DNA from: Bacillota bacterium
GTDB taxonomy: Bacteria > Bacillota > Clostridia > Lachnospirales > Lachnospiraceae
NCBI GenBank assembly: GCA_023398375.1
Contig: JAEWSH010000051.1
Coordinates: 434,001 to 498,000, forward strand
Reading direction: 5' to 3'
DNA: 64,000 bases
The notes under the pieces are model-generated. The model searched no databases. It was not told the origin of the DNA and saw only the letters and a program-made list of their open reading frames with translations. The position numbers and the translations under genes are program-made. Below, piece after piece: positions 33,947 through 42,339 of this stretch; position 1 is the first letter of the stretch, and every line of letters begins with the position of its first letter.

Positions 33947-35089
33947 ATGGAGTTTAAATTTTATCTTCCCGTAAATATTGTTTTTGGCCGTGGAAAAACT
34001 ACAGAAATAGGTACTGAAACAGCTAAATATGGAAAAAAGGCATTGCTTGTGACCGGACAGAACAGTACTAAAAAATCGGGTCTCCTGGATCGTACTATCG
34101 ATTGTCTGAAAGAAGCAGATGTTGATGTTATTGTATTCGATAAGGTGAAGCAGAATCCACTTACAACGACAGCACAAGAAGGTGCAGAAATTGCAAAAGA
34201 ACAGGGTTGTGATGTGATTGTTGGTGTAGGAGGTGGCAGCATCATGGATTGCGCCAAGGCAATTGCTTTTTTAGCTATGAATGATGGCGATATCAGTGAT
34301 TTCATTTTTGCCAGAAGACAAAGTGATCTTGCCTTACCCATTCTGCTGATTCCAACTACCTGTGGAACAGGATCAGAAGGAAATGGGTTCGCCGTCCTGA
34401 CAAATCCGGAAAACGGCGATAAAAAATCGTTACGATCGAATGCAGTTATCGCTAAAGTATCTATTGTCGATCCGGAATGTATGATGACAATGCCCAAAGA
34501 AATTTTAGCAGCAGTAGGATTTGACGCACTATGTCATTGCATAGAAGCCTATACATCCAGAATAGCGCAGCCATTTAGCGATGCCATGAGCTTATTGGCA
34601 ATTGATTTGATCGGAAAGCATTTAGTTAGATTATATCATGATACTAGTCTTACGGAAAGCTGGGAAGCTGTCAGTATAGCAAGTACGATCGGAGGTATGG
34701 TCATCCATACAGCCGGGGTATCCTTAGCACATGGTATGGAGCATCCGGCCAGTGGTCTTCGTAATATTGTCCATGGAAAAGGACTTGCAGCATTGACACC
34801 TGTCATTATTGAAGCGTCTTACCGGGGGAATCCCGAGAAATTCTCAAAAATATCCAGAGTTTTTGGGGGGAAGGATGAAACAGATTGCAGTGCATCTATC
34901 AGCAGACTACTAAAGGAATTAGAGTTAACCTGTACACTTTCTGATCTTGGAATATTAGAAAAAGATATTGATTGGATGACTGAGAATTGCTTGAAAGTAT
35001 CGGCAGCAGGTATCGCCAACAACCCGGTACTTTTTACAGCAGAAGAAATAAGTAATTTGTATTATTCAGCTCTTTCAAAAAGCTGTTAA
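33947..35089 (+). CDS. Iron-containing alcohol dehydrogenase, probable 4-hydroxybutyrate type
   Basis: A 380-residue group III alcohol dehydrogenase. The NAD-binding GVGGGSIMDCAKA is near residue 95. Metal ligands are in GFDALCHCIEAY and AHGMEHP ... NIVHGKG. Start at 33947 follows GAAAGGAG. As the last gene of the polyamine cluster, with no succinate-semialdehyde dehydrogenase present, it is best read as reducing succinate semialdehyde to 4-hydroxybutyrate, feeding butyrate formation. Substrate is inference. Confidence 0.85.
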   Translation: MEFKFYLPVNIVFGRGKTTEIGTETAKYGKKALLVTGQNSTKKSGLLDRTIDCLKEADVDVIVFDKVKQNPLTTTAQEGAEIAKEQGCDVIVGVGGGSIMDCAKAIAFLAMNDGDISDFIFARRQSDLALPILLIPTTCGTGSEGNGFAVLTNPENGDKKSLRSNAVIAKVSIVDPECMMTMPKEILAAVGFDALCHCIEAYTSRIAQPFSDAMSLLAIDLIGKHLVRLYHDTSLTESWEAVSIASTIGGMVIHTAGVSLAHGMEHPASGLRNIVHGKGLAALTPVIIEASYRGNPEKFSKISRVFGGKDETDCSASISRLLKELELTCTLSDLGILEKDIDWMTENCLKVSAAGIANNPVLFTAEEISNLYYSALSKSC

Positions 35090-35095
35090 AAGATT

Positions 35096-35125
35096 GGCTG
35101 ATCAGGATAGAATTTCTGATCAGCC
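35096..35125. terminator. Bidirectional terminator between convergent genes
   Basis: A perfect 10-bp stem (GGCTGATCAG / CTGATCAGCC) with a 10-nt loop. A-rich sequence before it and ATTTCTTT after it let it serve both the alcohol dehydrogenase gene and the convergent SIMPL gene. Confidence 0.8.
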
Positions 35126-35137
35126 ATTTCTTTGGAG

Positions 35138-35890
35138 CTAGTTTGCTATTTCAAACTGGCAATGTACGACTGCGGTAATTTCCTTTTCTAATGAGGAGGT
35201 ATCACTGATACCATAATCGGATATCTCATCAGAATAAAGCGGTGTTATCTGCATGACTCCCATGTCAGCATATTTTAATCCACCTAGCTTGCTTCCGGCA
35301 TTTTCTGCCATCATCTGTGCACGTTTTGTGGCATCTTTGGTTGCTTCTGCTAACATTTCCACTTTGATATCTGCAAGTTTAGTATATAGATACTGCGGAT
35401 CATATGATTGGAACTCCACACCTTCATTCAATAATTCAGTAACACTTCTTGAAACTTCAGCTACCTTGTCAATTTCAGCAGAACTGATAGTTACCGTCTG
35501 CGATAAGGTATAGGATTCGACCTCATTTGTATAATCTCCATTATAATCCAGCATGTATACTGGTTCTGTGGAAATAGCTGAAAATACGAGTTCCTCCTCT
35601 TTCAAACCCTTTTTTACAAGATAATCTGATACTTTTTTGCGGCTTGCCTCAAGGATAGAGTACGCATCCTGTAAACTGGCTGAATTTGCACTGAAATAGC
35701 CGCTCCAGACAATCATGTCAGAGGTAATCTGCTTTTTAGCCGAACCTGTTACGGTAATATTTGTCCTTGAACTTTTAATCTGTACCAAGCCATTTGTAAA
35801 AATAACAGCAGATACGATTGCACCAATCACCAGAATAATTGAAACGATAATACAGCAGATGCCTTTCCACTTTGAATCCCATTCTTTCAT
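35138..35890 (-). CDS. SIMPL-domain (DUF541) membrane-anchored protein
   Basis: A 250-residue protein with an N-terminal membrane segment (about 12-35) and an extracytoplasmic SIMPL/DUF541 domain (about 40-248). The strand ITVTGSAKKQITSDM and MAENAGSKLGGLKYAD near 205 are the usual family blocks. Relatives such as BP26 form oligomeric channel-like rings; function is poorly known. An AGGGGAG ribosome site lies upstream of the ATG. Confidence 0.85.
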   Translation of the reverse strand: MKEWDSKWKGICCIIVSIILVIGAIVSAVIFTNGLVQIKSSRTNITVTGSAKKQITSDMIVWSGYFSANSASLQDAYSILEASRKKVSDYLVKKGLKEEELVFSAISTEPVYMLDYNGDYTNEVESYTLSQTVTISSAEIDKVAEVSRSVTELLNEGVEFQSYDPQYLYTKLADIKVEMLAEATKDATKRAQMMAENAGSKLGGLKYADMGVMQITPLYSDEISDYGISDTSSLEKEITAVVHCQFEIAN

Positions 35891-36066
35891 ATAAATATTT
35901 ATCTCCCCTCTTTCTATTAATGAATATTCTCATTTTACCCCAAATATTACCAGAAAACAACAAATTTATAAAAAAGGCTGGGAAAAATAATTGTGTAAAT
36001 GTATAATAAATAAAACATATTGTAAACAGATTATTAAGATATCTAAGCATAGAAAGTGAAAAACAT

Positions 36067-36927
36067 ATGAAGATAGAAACGATTTTTGAAAAGAAGAAGC
36101 CGGTATTGTCCTTTGAGATATTCCCTCCCAAGAAGGAAGCTGCACTTAGGAATATTGATGAGACATTAGAAGCTTTAAGCAGACTGCATCCGGATTTTAT
36201 CAGCGTGACCTTTGGTGCAGGCGGAAGCAGCAATCATAATCAAACAGTCGAACTCGCAAAAAAAATCAAGCAGCAGTATCATGTTGAACCCCTGGTGCAT
36301 TTAACTTGCTTGAGCTATAGCAGGGAAGAAATACTTAATATATTGGAACAGTTGAAAGATGCGGAAATCCAAAGTATTTTGGCACTTAGAGGCGATGTGA
36401 ATCCAAATGTGGAGAAGAAATATGACTTTTGTTATGCCAGTGACTTAGTGACTTTTATTAAGCAGAATGGTGACTTTGGCATAAGCGGAGCCTGTTATCC
36501 GGAAACCCACATAGAAGCAGAGAATGAAAGAGAAGATATCATGAATCTAAAGAAAAAGACAAATGGCGGAGTAAATCATTTGATATCTCAATTATTTTTT
36601 AATAATAAAGTATTTTACGATTTTCAAAGCAAGGTAAAATCGGAAGGGATACACGTACCTATCGAAGCAGGAATCATGCCTGTCATCAATAAGGCACAGA
36701 TAGAAAAAATGACATCTCTGTGCGGCGCATCCATACCGGACGATTTAAACAGGATTATGGTAAAGTATAAAAATGATCAGGAAGCTTTGTTTGATGCAGG
36801 AATTGATTATGCGGTTGCTCAGATCTCAGATTTACTAGCCCATAATGTTGATGGAATTCATATCTTTACGATGAATAATCCGCGTGTAGCAAGAAAACTT
36901 TACGAAGGAATCAAACATCATCTGTAA
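36067..36927 (+). CDS. metF: Methylenetetrahydrofolate reductase
   Basis: A 286-residue FAD TIM-barrel enzyme that reduces 5,10-methylene-THF to 5-methyl-THF for methionine synthesis or the Wood-Ljungdahl route. LSFEIFPPKKE with the catalytic Glu is at about residues 15-25; SVTFGAGGSS, LALRGD and GGVNHLISQLFF follow in family order. It stands alone and its 3' end overlaps the convergent diguanylate cyclase gene by 17 bp. No metH or MetV partner is in the window. Confidence 0.93.
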   Translation: MKIETIFEKKKPVLSFEIFPPKKEAALRNIDETLEALSRLHPDFISVTFGAGGSSNHNQTVELAKKIKQQYHVEPLVHLTCLSYSREEILNILEQLKDAEIQSILALRGDVNPNVEKKYDFCYASDLVTFIKQNGDFGISGACYPETHIEAENEREDIMNLKKKTNGGVNHLISQLFFNNKVFYDFQSKVKSEGIHVPIEAGIMPVINKAQIEKMTSLCGASIPDDLNRIMVKYKNDQEALFDAGIDYAVAQISDLLAHNVDGIHIFTMNNPRVARKLYEGIKHHL

Positions 36928-38383
36928 AGACTGTAATCTGATTTCTTCCGTTTTTCTTTGAACGATACAGAGCTGTATCTGCCATTTTGATCATCTGATT
37001 CAGGCTGAGTTTTTGATTTACCGACACGATACCGATACTGATCGTGATGCGATATTGTAGTTCTTCCTTGCTGGAAAGTGCGGTCATCAATTCGGATAGC
37101 AGATGCATGGATTCCTCTACAGAAAGTGCCAGAACACCGAGAAATTCATCCCCGCCCCATCGCGATACAATCCCATGATTTTTCGTTATCTGTTCCAGTT
37201 TTCCGCTCACCATGCTGAGAACGGAATTACCGTACATATGTCCATAGGTATCATTTATATTCTTAAAATTATCAATATCAAACATAAATAATGTTTTTGG
37301 AGAACTTTTTTGCCTGTTAAGAAAAATGGCATATTGCCTTGCGAATAATTTCTGATTGGATAATCCGGTCAGTCCATCTTTGTTTTCGTTTGTGACAACC
37401 AAAGTATTATAATTAATAAATATGATTGTTACAATCATCACGCATGCGGCAAGAGACATCAGCATAAAGAAAATATTATTTTTGATGCGTTCCTGAAATG
37501 CGTTGCTGATTGAGGCGGTGTCCTTTTCTACAATAAGATACCAGCCAAGTGTAGAATCATATTTTGTGATGAGGCATTTGAGTGCCTCATTGGAAGTAAA
37601 CCATTGCATTTGAGGTTCGTTGGAACGAACCAGTTTGATTTCGTCATGTACACCGGTGAGGTCAACAAGATCATCTTTTTTAATAAAGAGATTGGTTTTT
37701 CCGGAAAAAGAATTTTGAGCACCGTCGGAATTAATGATATAGATTGACAGATCATAATCTTCTTCATAGGAACGAATCAAATCCTCCAGAGAGTCAACCT
37801 CCAGACCAACACCGATAATGCCTAATAACTGACCGGTATCACTTTCTACGCGGAAATTTACAAATACAGTGATGGTATCTTTATTTGCTTCATTAGTATC
37901 TATCTGAAGGTCATGTTCGCGTCCGGAATTGATAAAGTTATAATACCAGACATCATGCGCATCTTCTCTTGAAACGGTTTTATTCAGACCATCCTGATAA
38001 TAATAACGATTTGTCTGAGAAGATACACAGAATACGGTAGAATAATCGTACTTTTTCTGATAAGTCTTTAAATAACTGTATAACTGGTTTAAGTATAAGT
38101 CGTTATCTGAGTTCTGCGTTTCTTTAGTTAACCAGGACTTTAAAAATTCATCATTGGCCATTGTTTTAGACACCATGACTGGTTTAGTCATGGTGTTTTC
38201 AATATATTTAGAGATATTTAAATCTGCAAGACTTACAATGCTTTTCAGATGTTTTTCGGCGAGGGCCTGATAGGCTTTGGTATCCCGGTATACAACTGCA
38301 GTAAATCCAGCTACGATCATTAAAATAATCATAAAGTTACTTAAGAATAGAATATGTTTACGAATAAAATAAAGTTTTTTCAC
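36911..38383 (-). CDS. Membrane-bound diguanylate cyclase with Cache-type sensor
   Basis: A 490-residue protein with two membrane segments (about 12-32 and 285-310) enclosing a 250-residue extracellular domain of the dCache type (GIIGVGLEVDSLEDLI). A cytoplasmic GGDEF domain (about 330-488) has an intact active-site RWGGDEF and DIDNFKNINDTYGH. The inhibitory RxxD I-site five residues before GGDEF is not present (the stretch reads TKNH). It should make cyclic di-GMP in response to an external ligand. The start is GTG behind GGGAGC. Confidence 0.9.
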   Translation of the reverse strand: MKKLYFIRKHILFLSNFMIILMIVAGFTAVVYRDTKAYQALAEKHLKSIVSLADLNISKYIENTMTKPVMVSKTMANDEFLKSWLTKETQNSDNDLYLNQLYSYLKTYQKKYDYSTVFCVSSQTNRYYYQDGLNKTVSREDAHDVWYYNFINSGREHDLQIDTNEANKDTITVFVNFRVESDTGQLLGIIGVGLEVDSLEDLIRSYEEDYDLSIYIINSDGAQNSFSGKTNLFIKKDDLVDLTGVHDEIKLVRSNEPQMQWFTSNEALKCLITKYDSTLGWYLIVEKDTASISNAFQERIKNNIFFMLMSLAACVMIVTIIFINYNTLVVTNENKDGLTGLSNQKLFARQYAIFLNRQKSSPKTLFMFDIDNFKNINDTYGHMYGNSVLSMVSGKLEQITKNHGIVSRWGGDEFLGVLALSVEESMHLLSELMTALSSKEELQYRITISIGIVSVNQKLSLNQMIKMADTALYRSKKNGRNQITVFTDDV

Positions 38384-38506
38384 AATAAGCTCCCGGTAAT
38401 AGTCGTGTGTTGGAATAGTATAATCGTACTTAGAGGAATTATAGCCAATATTTGTTGAAATAACAATATTTATTCTTTTTTATGTCGGTATGTTTATCAA
38501 AATTAT

Positions 38507-38552
38507 ATGACAAGACACATGTCTTGTCATAAAGAAAATAGTATGTTATACT
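38507..38552 (+). promoter_or_regulatory. nadABC promoter with palindromic operator
   Basis: The -35 TTGTCA (38524-38529) and -10 TATACT (38547-38552) are 17 bp apart. A near-perfect 24-bp palindrome, ATGACAAGACAC-ATGTCTTGTCAT (38507-38530, mismatch only at the centre), covers the -35. In Firmicutes, nad genes are repressed by NiaR or NadR-type proteins in the presence of niacin; NiaR is the best guess here, but no such regulator gene is in the window. Confidence 0.8.
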
Positions 38553-38596
38553 TTATTAAAATATTGTCATACAATGCGTAAAATAAGGAGCGATAA

Positions 38597-39529
38597 GTGG
38601 TTCAGAAAATGACGGTCATAGAAGAAATAAAGAAATATAAACAGGAAAAAAATGCTGTGGTCCTGGCACATTATTATGTTGATGAAGATGTTCAAAAGAT
38701 AGCCGATCATATTGGGGATTCTTATTATCTGAGTAAAGTAGCTGCACGGACAGATGCGGATCTTATCGTATTTTGTGGGGTACGGTTCATGGGAGAAAGT
38801 GCAAAAATATTAAATCCGGATAAAAAAGTCCTGATGCCTGATGCATATGCGGATTGTGCTATGGCACATATGATAAAAAGGGATCAAATACAAAAAATGA
38901 GAGACACGTATGAAGATCTTGCTGTCGTCTGCTATATCAATTCAACGGCAGAAACAAAGACATATTCGGACGTGTGCGTTACTTCGGCCAATGCAGTTAA
39001 AATTGTAAGATCACTTCCGGAAAAAAATATATTTTTTATTCCGGATGGAAATCTTGGAAGATATGTGGCCGAACAGGTTTCGGAAAAAAACATTATTTTA
39101 AATTCCGGTTATTGTCCCGTACATGAAAAGATCACATTAGAAGCAGTGAAAAGGTCAAAAAAACAATATCCAAAAGCAGAATTTTTAGTTCATCCGGAAT
39201 GCCGAATGGAAATTATAAATGAAGCAGATTATGTCGGAAGCACTACAGAAATTATTCAATATGCAAAGATAAGTCCTTCAGAAGCGTTTATCATTGGAAC
39301 GGAAATGGGGGTGTTTTATGAATTGCAGAAGAATAATCCGGATAAAAAATTCTATCCTGTGAAGAACGAACAGATTTGTCCGGATATGAAAATGATTACG
39401 CTGGATAAAGTTTTGAGTGTATTGATAAGTGAAAATAATGAGGTTATTGTTAGCGGAGAATTGCGGAAGCAGGCAATCAAACCTTTAGAAAAGATGCTGG
39501 AGCTGTCTGAATTATGTATGATACATTAA
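38597..39529 (+). CDS. nadA: Quinolinate synthase
   Basis: A 310-residue 4Fe-4S enzyme that condenses iminoaspartate and dihydroxyacetone phosphate. VLAHYYVDEDVQKIADHIGDS at the N-terminus and three cluster cysteines in FCGVRFM, DVCVTSAN and HPECRME-type motifs are present in order (the third in VHPECRM). GTG 38597 is 5 nt after GGAG; the ATG at 38609 is too far. It overlaps nadB by 16 bp, so the NAD genes are coupled. Confidence 0.94.
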   Translation: MVQKMTVIEEIKKYKQEKNAVVLAHYYVDEDVQKIADHIGDSYYLSKVAARTDADLIVFCGVRFMGESAKILNPDKKVLMPDAYADCAMAHMIKRDQIQKMRDTYEDLAVVCYINSTAETKTYSDVCVTSANAVKIVRSLPEKNIFFIPDGNLGRYVAEQVSEKNIILNSGYCPVHEKITLEAVKRSKKQYPKAEFLVHPECRMEIINEADYVGSTTEIIQYAKISPSEAFIIGTEMGVFYELQKNNPDKKFYPVKNEQICPDMKMITLDKVLSVLISENNEVIVSGELRKQAIKPLEKMLELSELCMIH

Positions 39530-40839
39530 AAACAGATATTTTAATTGCAGGGAGTGGATGTTCGGGATTATATTGTGCCCTGCATTTACCTACGGACAAA
39601 CAGATATTGATCATAACAAAAGAAGATATTGAAAGCTGTGATTCTTTTTTGGCACAGGGAGGAATCTGCATGCTGAAGAATAAGGAAGATTATGCCTCCT
39701 ATTTTGAAGACACGATGAAAGCCGGTCATTATGAAAATGATAAGCAATCTGTAGAGATTATGCTGCATTCCTCAAAGGAAGTCATACAGGATCTTATTTT
39801 ATATGGAGTTGAATTCCAAAGGGAGGAGAATGGAGAACTCTCTTTTACCAGGGAGGGAGGACATTCCGGAAATCGGATTCTTTATCACAAAGATATTACC
39901 GGAAAAGAAATTACGAGCTGTCTATATCACGAAGTAAAAAAAATGGATAATGTTACAATCTTGGAATATACGACAATGCTCGACGTGATTAGTGCCAATA
40001 ATATCTGCTATGGGATGATTGCGAAAAAAAAGGATGGGAAAATACTCCGGATCGAAGCGGGTGAAACAGTCGTAGCTACTGGGGGCATCGGTGGTCTGTA
40101 TAGTCATTCTACAAATTACAGACACTTGACTGGAGATGCCATTGCAATTGCCATAAAACATGGCATCGAATTAAAAGATCTAAACTATGTGCAGATTCAT
40201 CCGACAACATTTTATTCCGGAAAACAGGAAAATCGCAGCTTCCTGATTTCGGAATCAGTCAGGGGGGAAGGGGCAAAATTATATGATAAGAACAAGAACC
40301 GTTTTGTGGATGAGCTTCTGCCAAGGGACATCCTGACGGCGGCAATCTATAGACAGATGAAAAAAGATGGGACTGAGTATGTATGGGAAGATTTGCGCCA
40401 TATACCGGAAAAGGAGTTAAAAAGCCACTTTCCCAATATAGTGGAGTATTGTAAGAATATGGGATTCGATGTTACAAAAGAATGCATACCGGTGGTTCCG
40501 GCACAGCATTATCTGATGGGCGGAATAAAGGTCGATCATAACAGTGCAACTTCCATGGAACGTCTGTATGCAGTTGGTGAGACAGCCTGCAATGGGGTAC
40601 ATGGAAAAAATCGTCTGGCAAGTAATTCCCTTTTGGAAAGTCTGGTTTTTGCAAAACGTGCTGCACATGATATAGCAGATCAAATGGAGAGACATATAGA
40701 ACGAACTATGATATACGAGGCTGCTTTTTCAAGGTACGTAAATCAACAAAAATATGAAGCAGAGTATGCGGAATATAAAGAACTTATTTTAAAAGAGATG
40801 AACAAAAGAAACAGATTAGAAAAAAATCATGCGAGTTAA
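39514..40839 (+). CDS. nadB: L-aspartate oxidase
   Basis: A 441-residue flavoprotein of the succinate dehydrogenase/L-aspartate oxidase family. It has the FAD motif IAGSGCSGLYCAL at residues 11-23, the substrate segment REGGHSGNRILY, VRGEGAKLYD and PAQHYLMGGIKVD. It makes iminoaspartate for NadA. The C-terminal helical region is shorter than in E. coli NadB, as often in Clostridia. It overlaps nadA and lies 49 bp before nadC. Confidence 0.93.
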   Translation: MYDTLKTDILIAGSGCSGLYCALHLPTDKQILIITKEDIESCDSFLAQGGICMLKNKEDYASYFEDTMKAGHYENDKQSVEIMLHSSKEVIQDLILYGVEFQREENGELSFTREGGHSGNRILYHKDITGKEITSCLYHEVKKMDNVTILEYTTMLDVISANNICYGMIAKKKDGKILRIEAGETVVATGGIGGLYSHSTNYRHLTGDAIAIAIKHGIELKDLNYVQIHPTTFYSGKQENRSFLISESVRGEGAKLYDKNKNRFVDELLPRDILTAAIYRQMKKDGTEYVWEDLRHIPEKELKSHFPNIVEYCKNMGFDVTKECIPVVPAQHYLMGGIKVDHNSATSMERLYAVGETACNGVHGKNRLASNSLLESLVFAKRAAHDIADQMERHIERTMIYEAAFSRYVNQQKYEAEYAEYKELILKEMNKRNRLEKNHAS

Positions 40840-40888
40840 AGATGGAATGATAGAATGACATAACGAATATCAGAAAAGAGGAAGATAA

Positions 40889-41743
40889 ATGTACGATCCG
40901 GTAACTATGAAATTAAATATAGACCCACTTATCTTAGGTGCATTGAAAGAAGATATTACAAGCGAAGATATCTCTACCAATTGTGTCATGCCTTATGCAA
41001 AAAAGGGTAAGGTGGAATTAATATGTAAGGAAGATGGTGTAATATGTGGATTGCAGGTATTTGCAAGAGCATTTGAATTATTGGATGAGTATATTGAAAT
41101 AGAATTCTATGCAGAAGACGGAAATGAAGTAACAAAAGGGCAATTATTGGGCATCCTGAAAGGTGACATCAGAACACTTCTCAGCGGAGAACGTACGGCG
41201 CTCAATTATTTGCAGAGAATGAGCGGAATTGCAACTTATACACATTTCGTGGCATCACTGCTGGAAGGGAGTAAAACGAAGCTGTTGGATACCAGAAAGA
41301 CCAGTCCAAATAATCGGATCTTTGAAAAATATGCTGTCAGGATTGGAGGCGGTAATAATCATAGATATAATTTATCCGATGGTGTATTATTAAAAGACAA
41401 TCATATAGGAGCAGCGGGCGGGGTAAAAAGAGCAGTAACAATGGCAAAAGAGTATGCTCCATTCGTGCGGAAGATCGAGATAGAAGTAGAAAATCTTGCA
41501 ATGGTAAATGAGGCAGTTGAAGCAGGAGCAGATATTATCATGCTTGATAATATGAGTCATGAAGAGATGATAGCCGCAATGGAAATCATAGGACATGCTG
41601 CGGAAGTCGAAGTATCCGGAAATGTTACAAAGGATAATATCTCTAAAATGGTCTCATTAGGAGTTGACTATATATCCAGTGGCGCTCTGACTCATTCAGC
41701 CCCTATTCTTGATATTTCACTTAAAAACCTTCATGCTATCTAG
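40889..41743 (+). CDS. nadC: Nicotinate-nucleotide pyrophosphorylase (quinolinate PRTase)
   Basis: A 284-residue type II phosphoribosyltransferase. LLSGERTALNYLQRMSGIAT, the PRPP/quinolinate site LLDTRKTSPNNR, KDNHIG and the C-terminal GVDYISSGALTHSAP are conserved. It converts quinolinate and PRPP to nicotinate mononucleotide. Last gene of the nad operon, with AAAAGAGGAAG upstream. Confidence 0.94.
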   Translation: MYDPVTMKLNIDPLILGALKEDITSEDISTNCVMPYAKKGKVELICKEDGVICGLQVFARAFELLDEYIEIEFYAEDGNEVTKGQLLGILKGDIRTLLSGERTALNYLQRMSGIATYTHFVASLLEGSKTKLLDTRKTSPNNRIFEKYAVRIGGGNNHRYNLSDGVLLKDNHIGAAGGVKRAVTMAKEYAPFVRKIEIEVENLAMVNEAVEAGADIIMLDNMSHEEMIAAMEIIGHAAEVEVSGNVTKDNISKMVSLGVDYISSGALTHSAPILDISLKNLHAI

Positions 41744-41809
41744 GGTAAAGAATTGAAGGTAAACAGAAAATCCTATTATAAAAATAAATACGGAAGGATG
41801 CATTTATAG

Positions 41810-41965
41810 GGGGCAGAAGGAGTTATACTGGGGTGTACTGAGATTGGTTTGCTTGTCAGCCAGAATGACAGTATTTTGCCGGTATATGATACGGCACTTA
41901 TGCATGCTGATGCAGCAGCAGAATACGCAATTAGCGACGAACTGCACATATCCGGAGCTATCTAA
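41810..41965 (+). pseudogene. Remnant of an aspartate/glutamate racemase gene
   Basis: Fifty-one codons in frame read GAEGVILGCTEIGLL, then PVYDTALMHADAAAEYA. This is the C-terminus of Asp/Glu racemases, with the second catalytic-Cys motif (GCTE). A TAG immediately precedes it in frame, and a plausible ATG at 41798 reaches that stop after two codons. The rest of the gene is missing. The region between nadC and the ABC-F leader is thus a gene graveyard. Confidence 0.75.
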
Positions 41966-41978
41966 GTAAGATTCAGGC

Positions 41979-42007
41979 TTGTAATCTGGCAGTGTATGTG
42001 TTAGGAT
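41979..42007 (+). promoter_or_regulatory. Candidate promoter of the ABC-F leader
   Basis: TTGTAA (41979-41984) and TAGGAT (42002-42007) are 17 bp apart. Transcription from here would give a leader of about 325 nt in front of the ABC-F gene, containing the short ORF at 42038. Confidence 0.45.
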
Positions 42008-42037
42008 GCATATAGAAAAAATGAAAGAGGTGGAAAG

Positions 42038-42061
42038 ATGAGAATGAATTCTTGCAAATAG
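42038..42061 (+). CDS. Seven-codon upstream ORF of the ABC-F gene (leader peptide)
   Basis: A short ORF (MRMNSCK, stop TAG) sits behind the good ribosome site GAGGTGG at 42027-42033. Its last codons (ATTCTTGCAA, 42048-42057) are one arm of a 10-bp perfect inverted repeat with 42106-42115. ABC-F resistance genes of Firmicutes often carry such uORFs, at which drug-bound ribosomes stall and prevent termination. The reading as a leader peptide is strongly suggested by layout but untested. Confidence 0.65.
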   Translation: MRMNSCK

Positions 42062-42236
42062 TAACTGAATATAGCAGATGCCCGTAAGAGGGTTATTTGT
42101 TGTACTTGCAAGAATGATAATATCTTCATGATTCCCAATAGATAGAGTAACGAAAGACGAGTTGATTCGTATCATAAAGCTTGTTTTCCATATTCGTGTT
42201 TTAGGGTGTAAGAAGTCTATTCTTACATCCTTTTTT
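42048..42236 (+). promoter_or_regulatory. Transcription attenuator in front of the ABC-F gene
   Basis: Segment 1 (42048-42057, inside the uORF) pairs perfectly with segment 2 (42106-42115, TTGCAAGAAT). Segments 3 and 4 form a terminator (GGGTGTAAGAA / TTCTTACATCC, 42204-42230) followed by T6 at 42231-42236. Segment 2 can instead pair with segment 4 (TGCAAGAAT with ATTCTTACA at 42219-42227, one A-C mismatch), destroying the terminator. A ribosome held on the uORF would hide segment 1 and favour that antiterminator. This is the classical four-segment design. Confidence 0.7.
42204..42236 (+). terminator. Leader terminator upstream of the ABC-F gene
   Basis: An 11-bp stem with one G-T pair, a short loop (GTCTA) and a T6 tract, about 100 bp before the ABC-F ATG. 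No complete gene lies between the promoter and this terminator, so it must act on the leader. Confidence 0.85.
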
Positions 42237-42339
42237 ACGCGAGCAGCTCCCAGTTTGCCTGCCAAGTTAAAATTTCTAAATTGAAACATGGATATATTGC
42301 AATTTCCTGTAAGTACGTGGATGACAAGGAGGAATGTAA

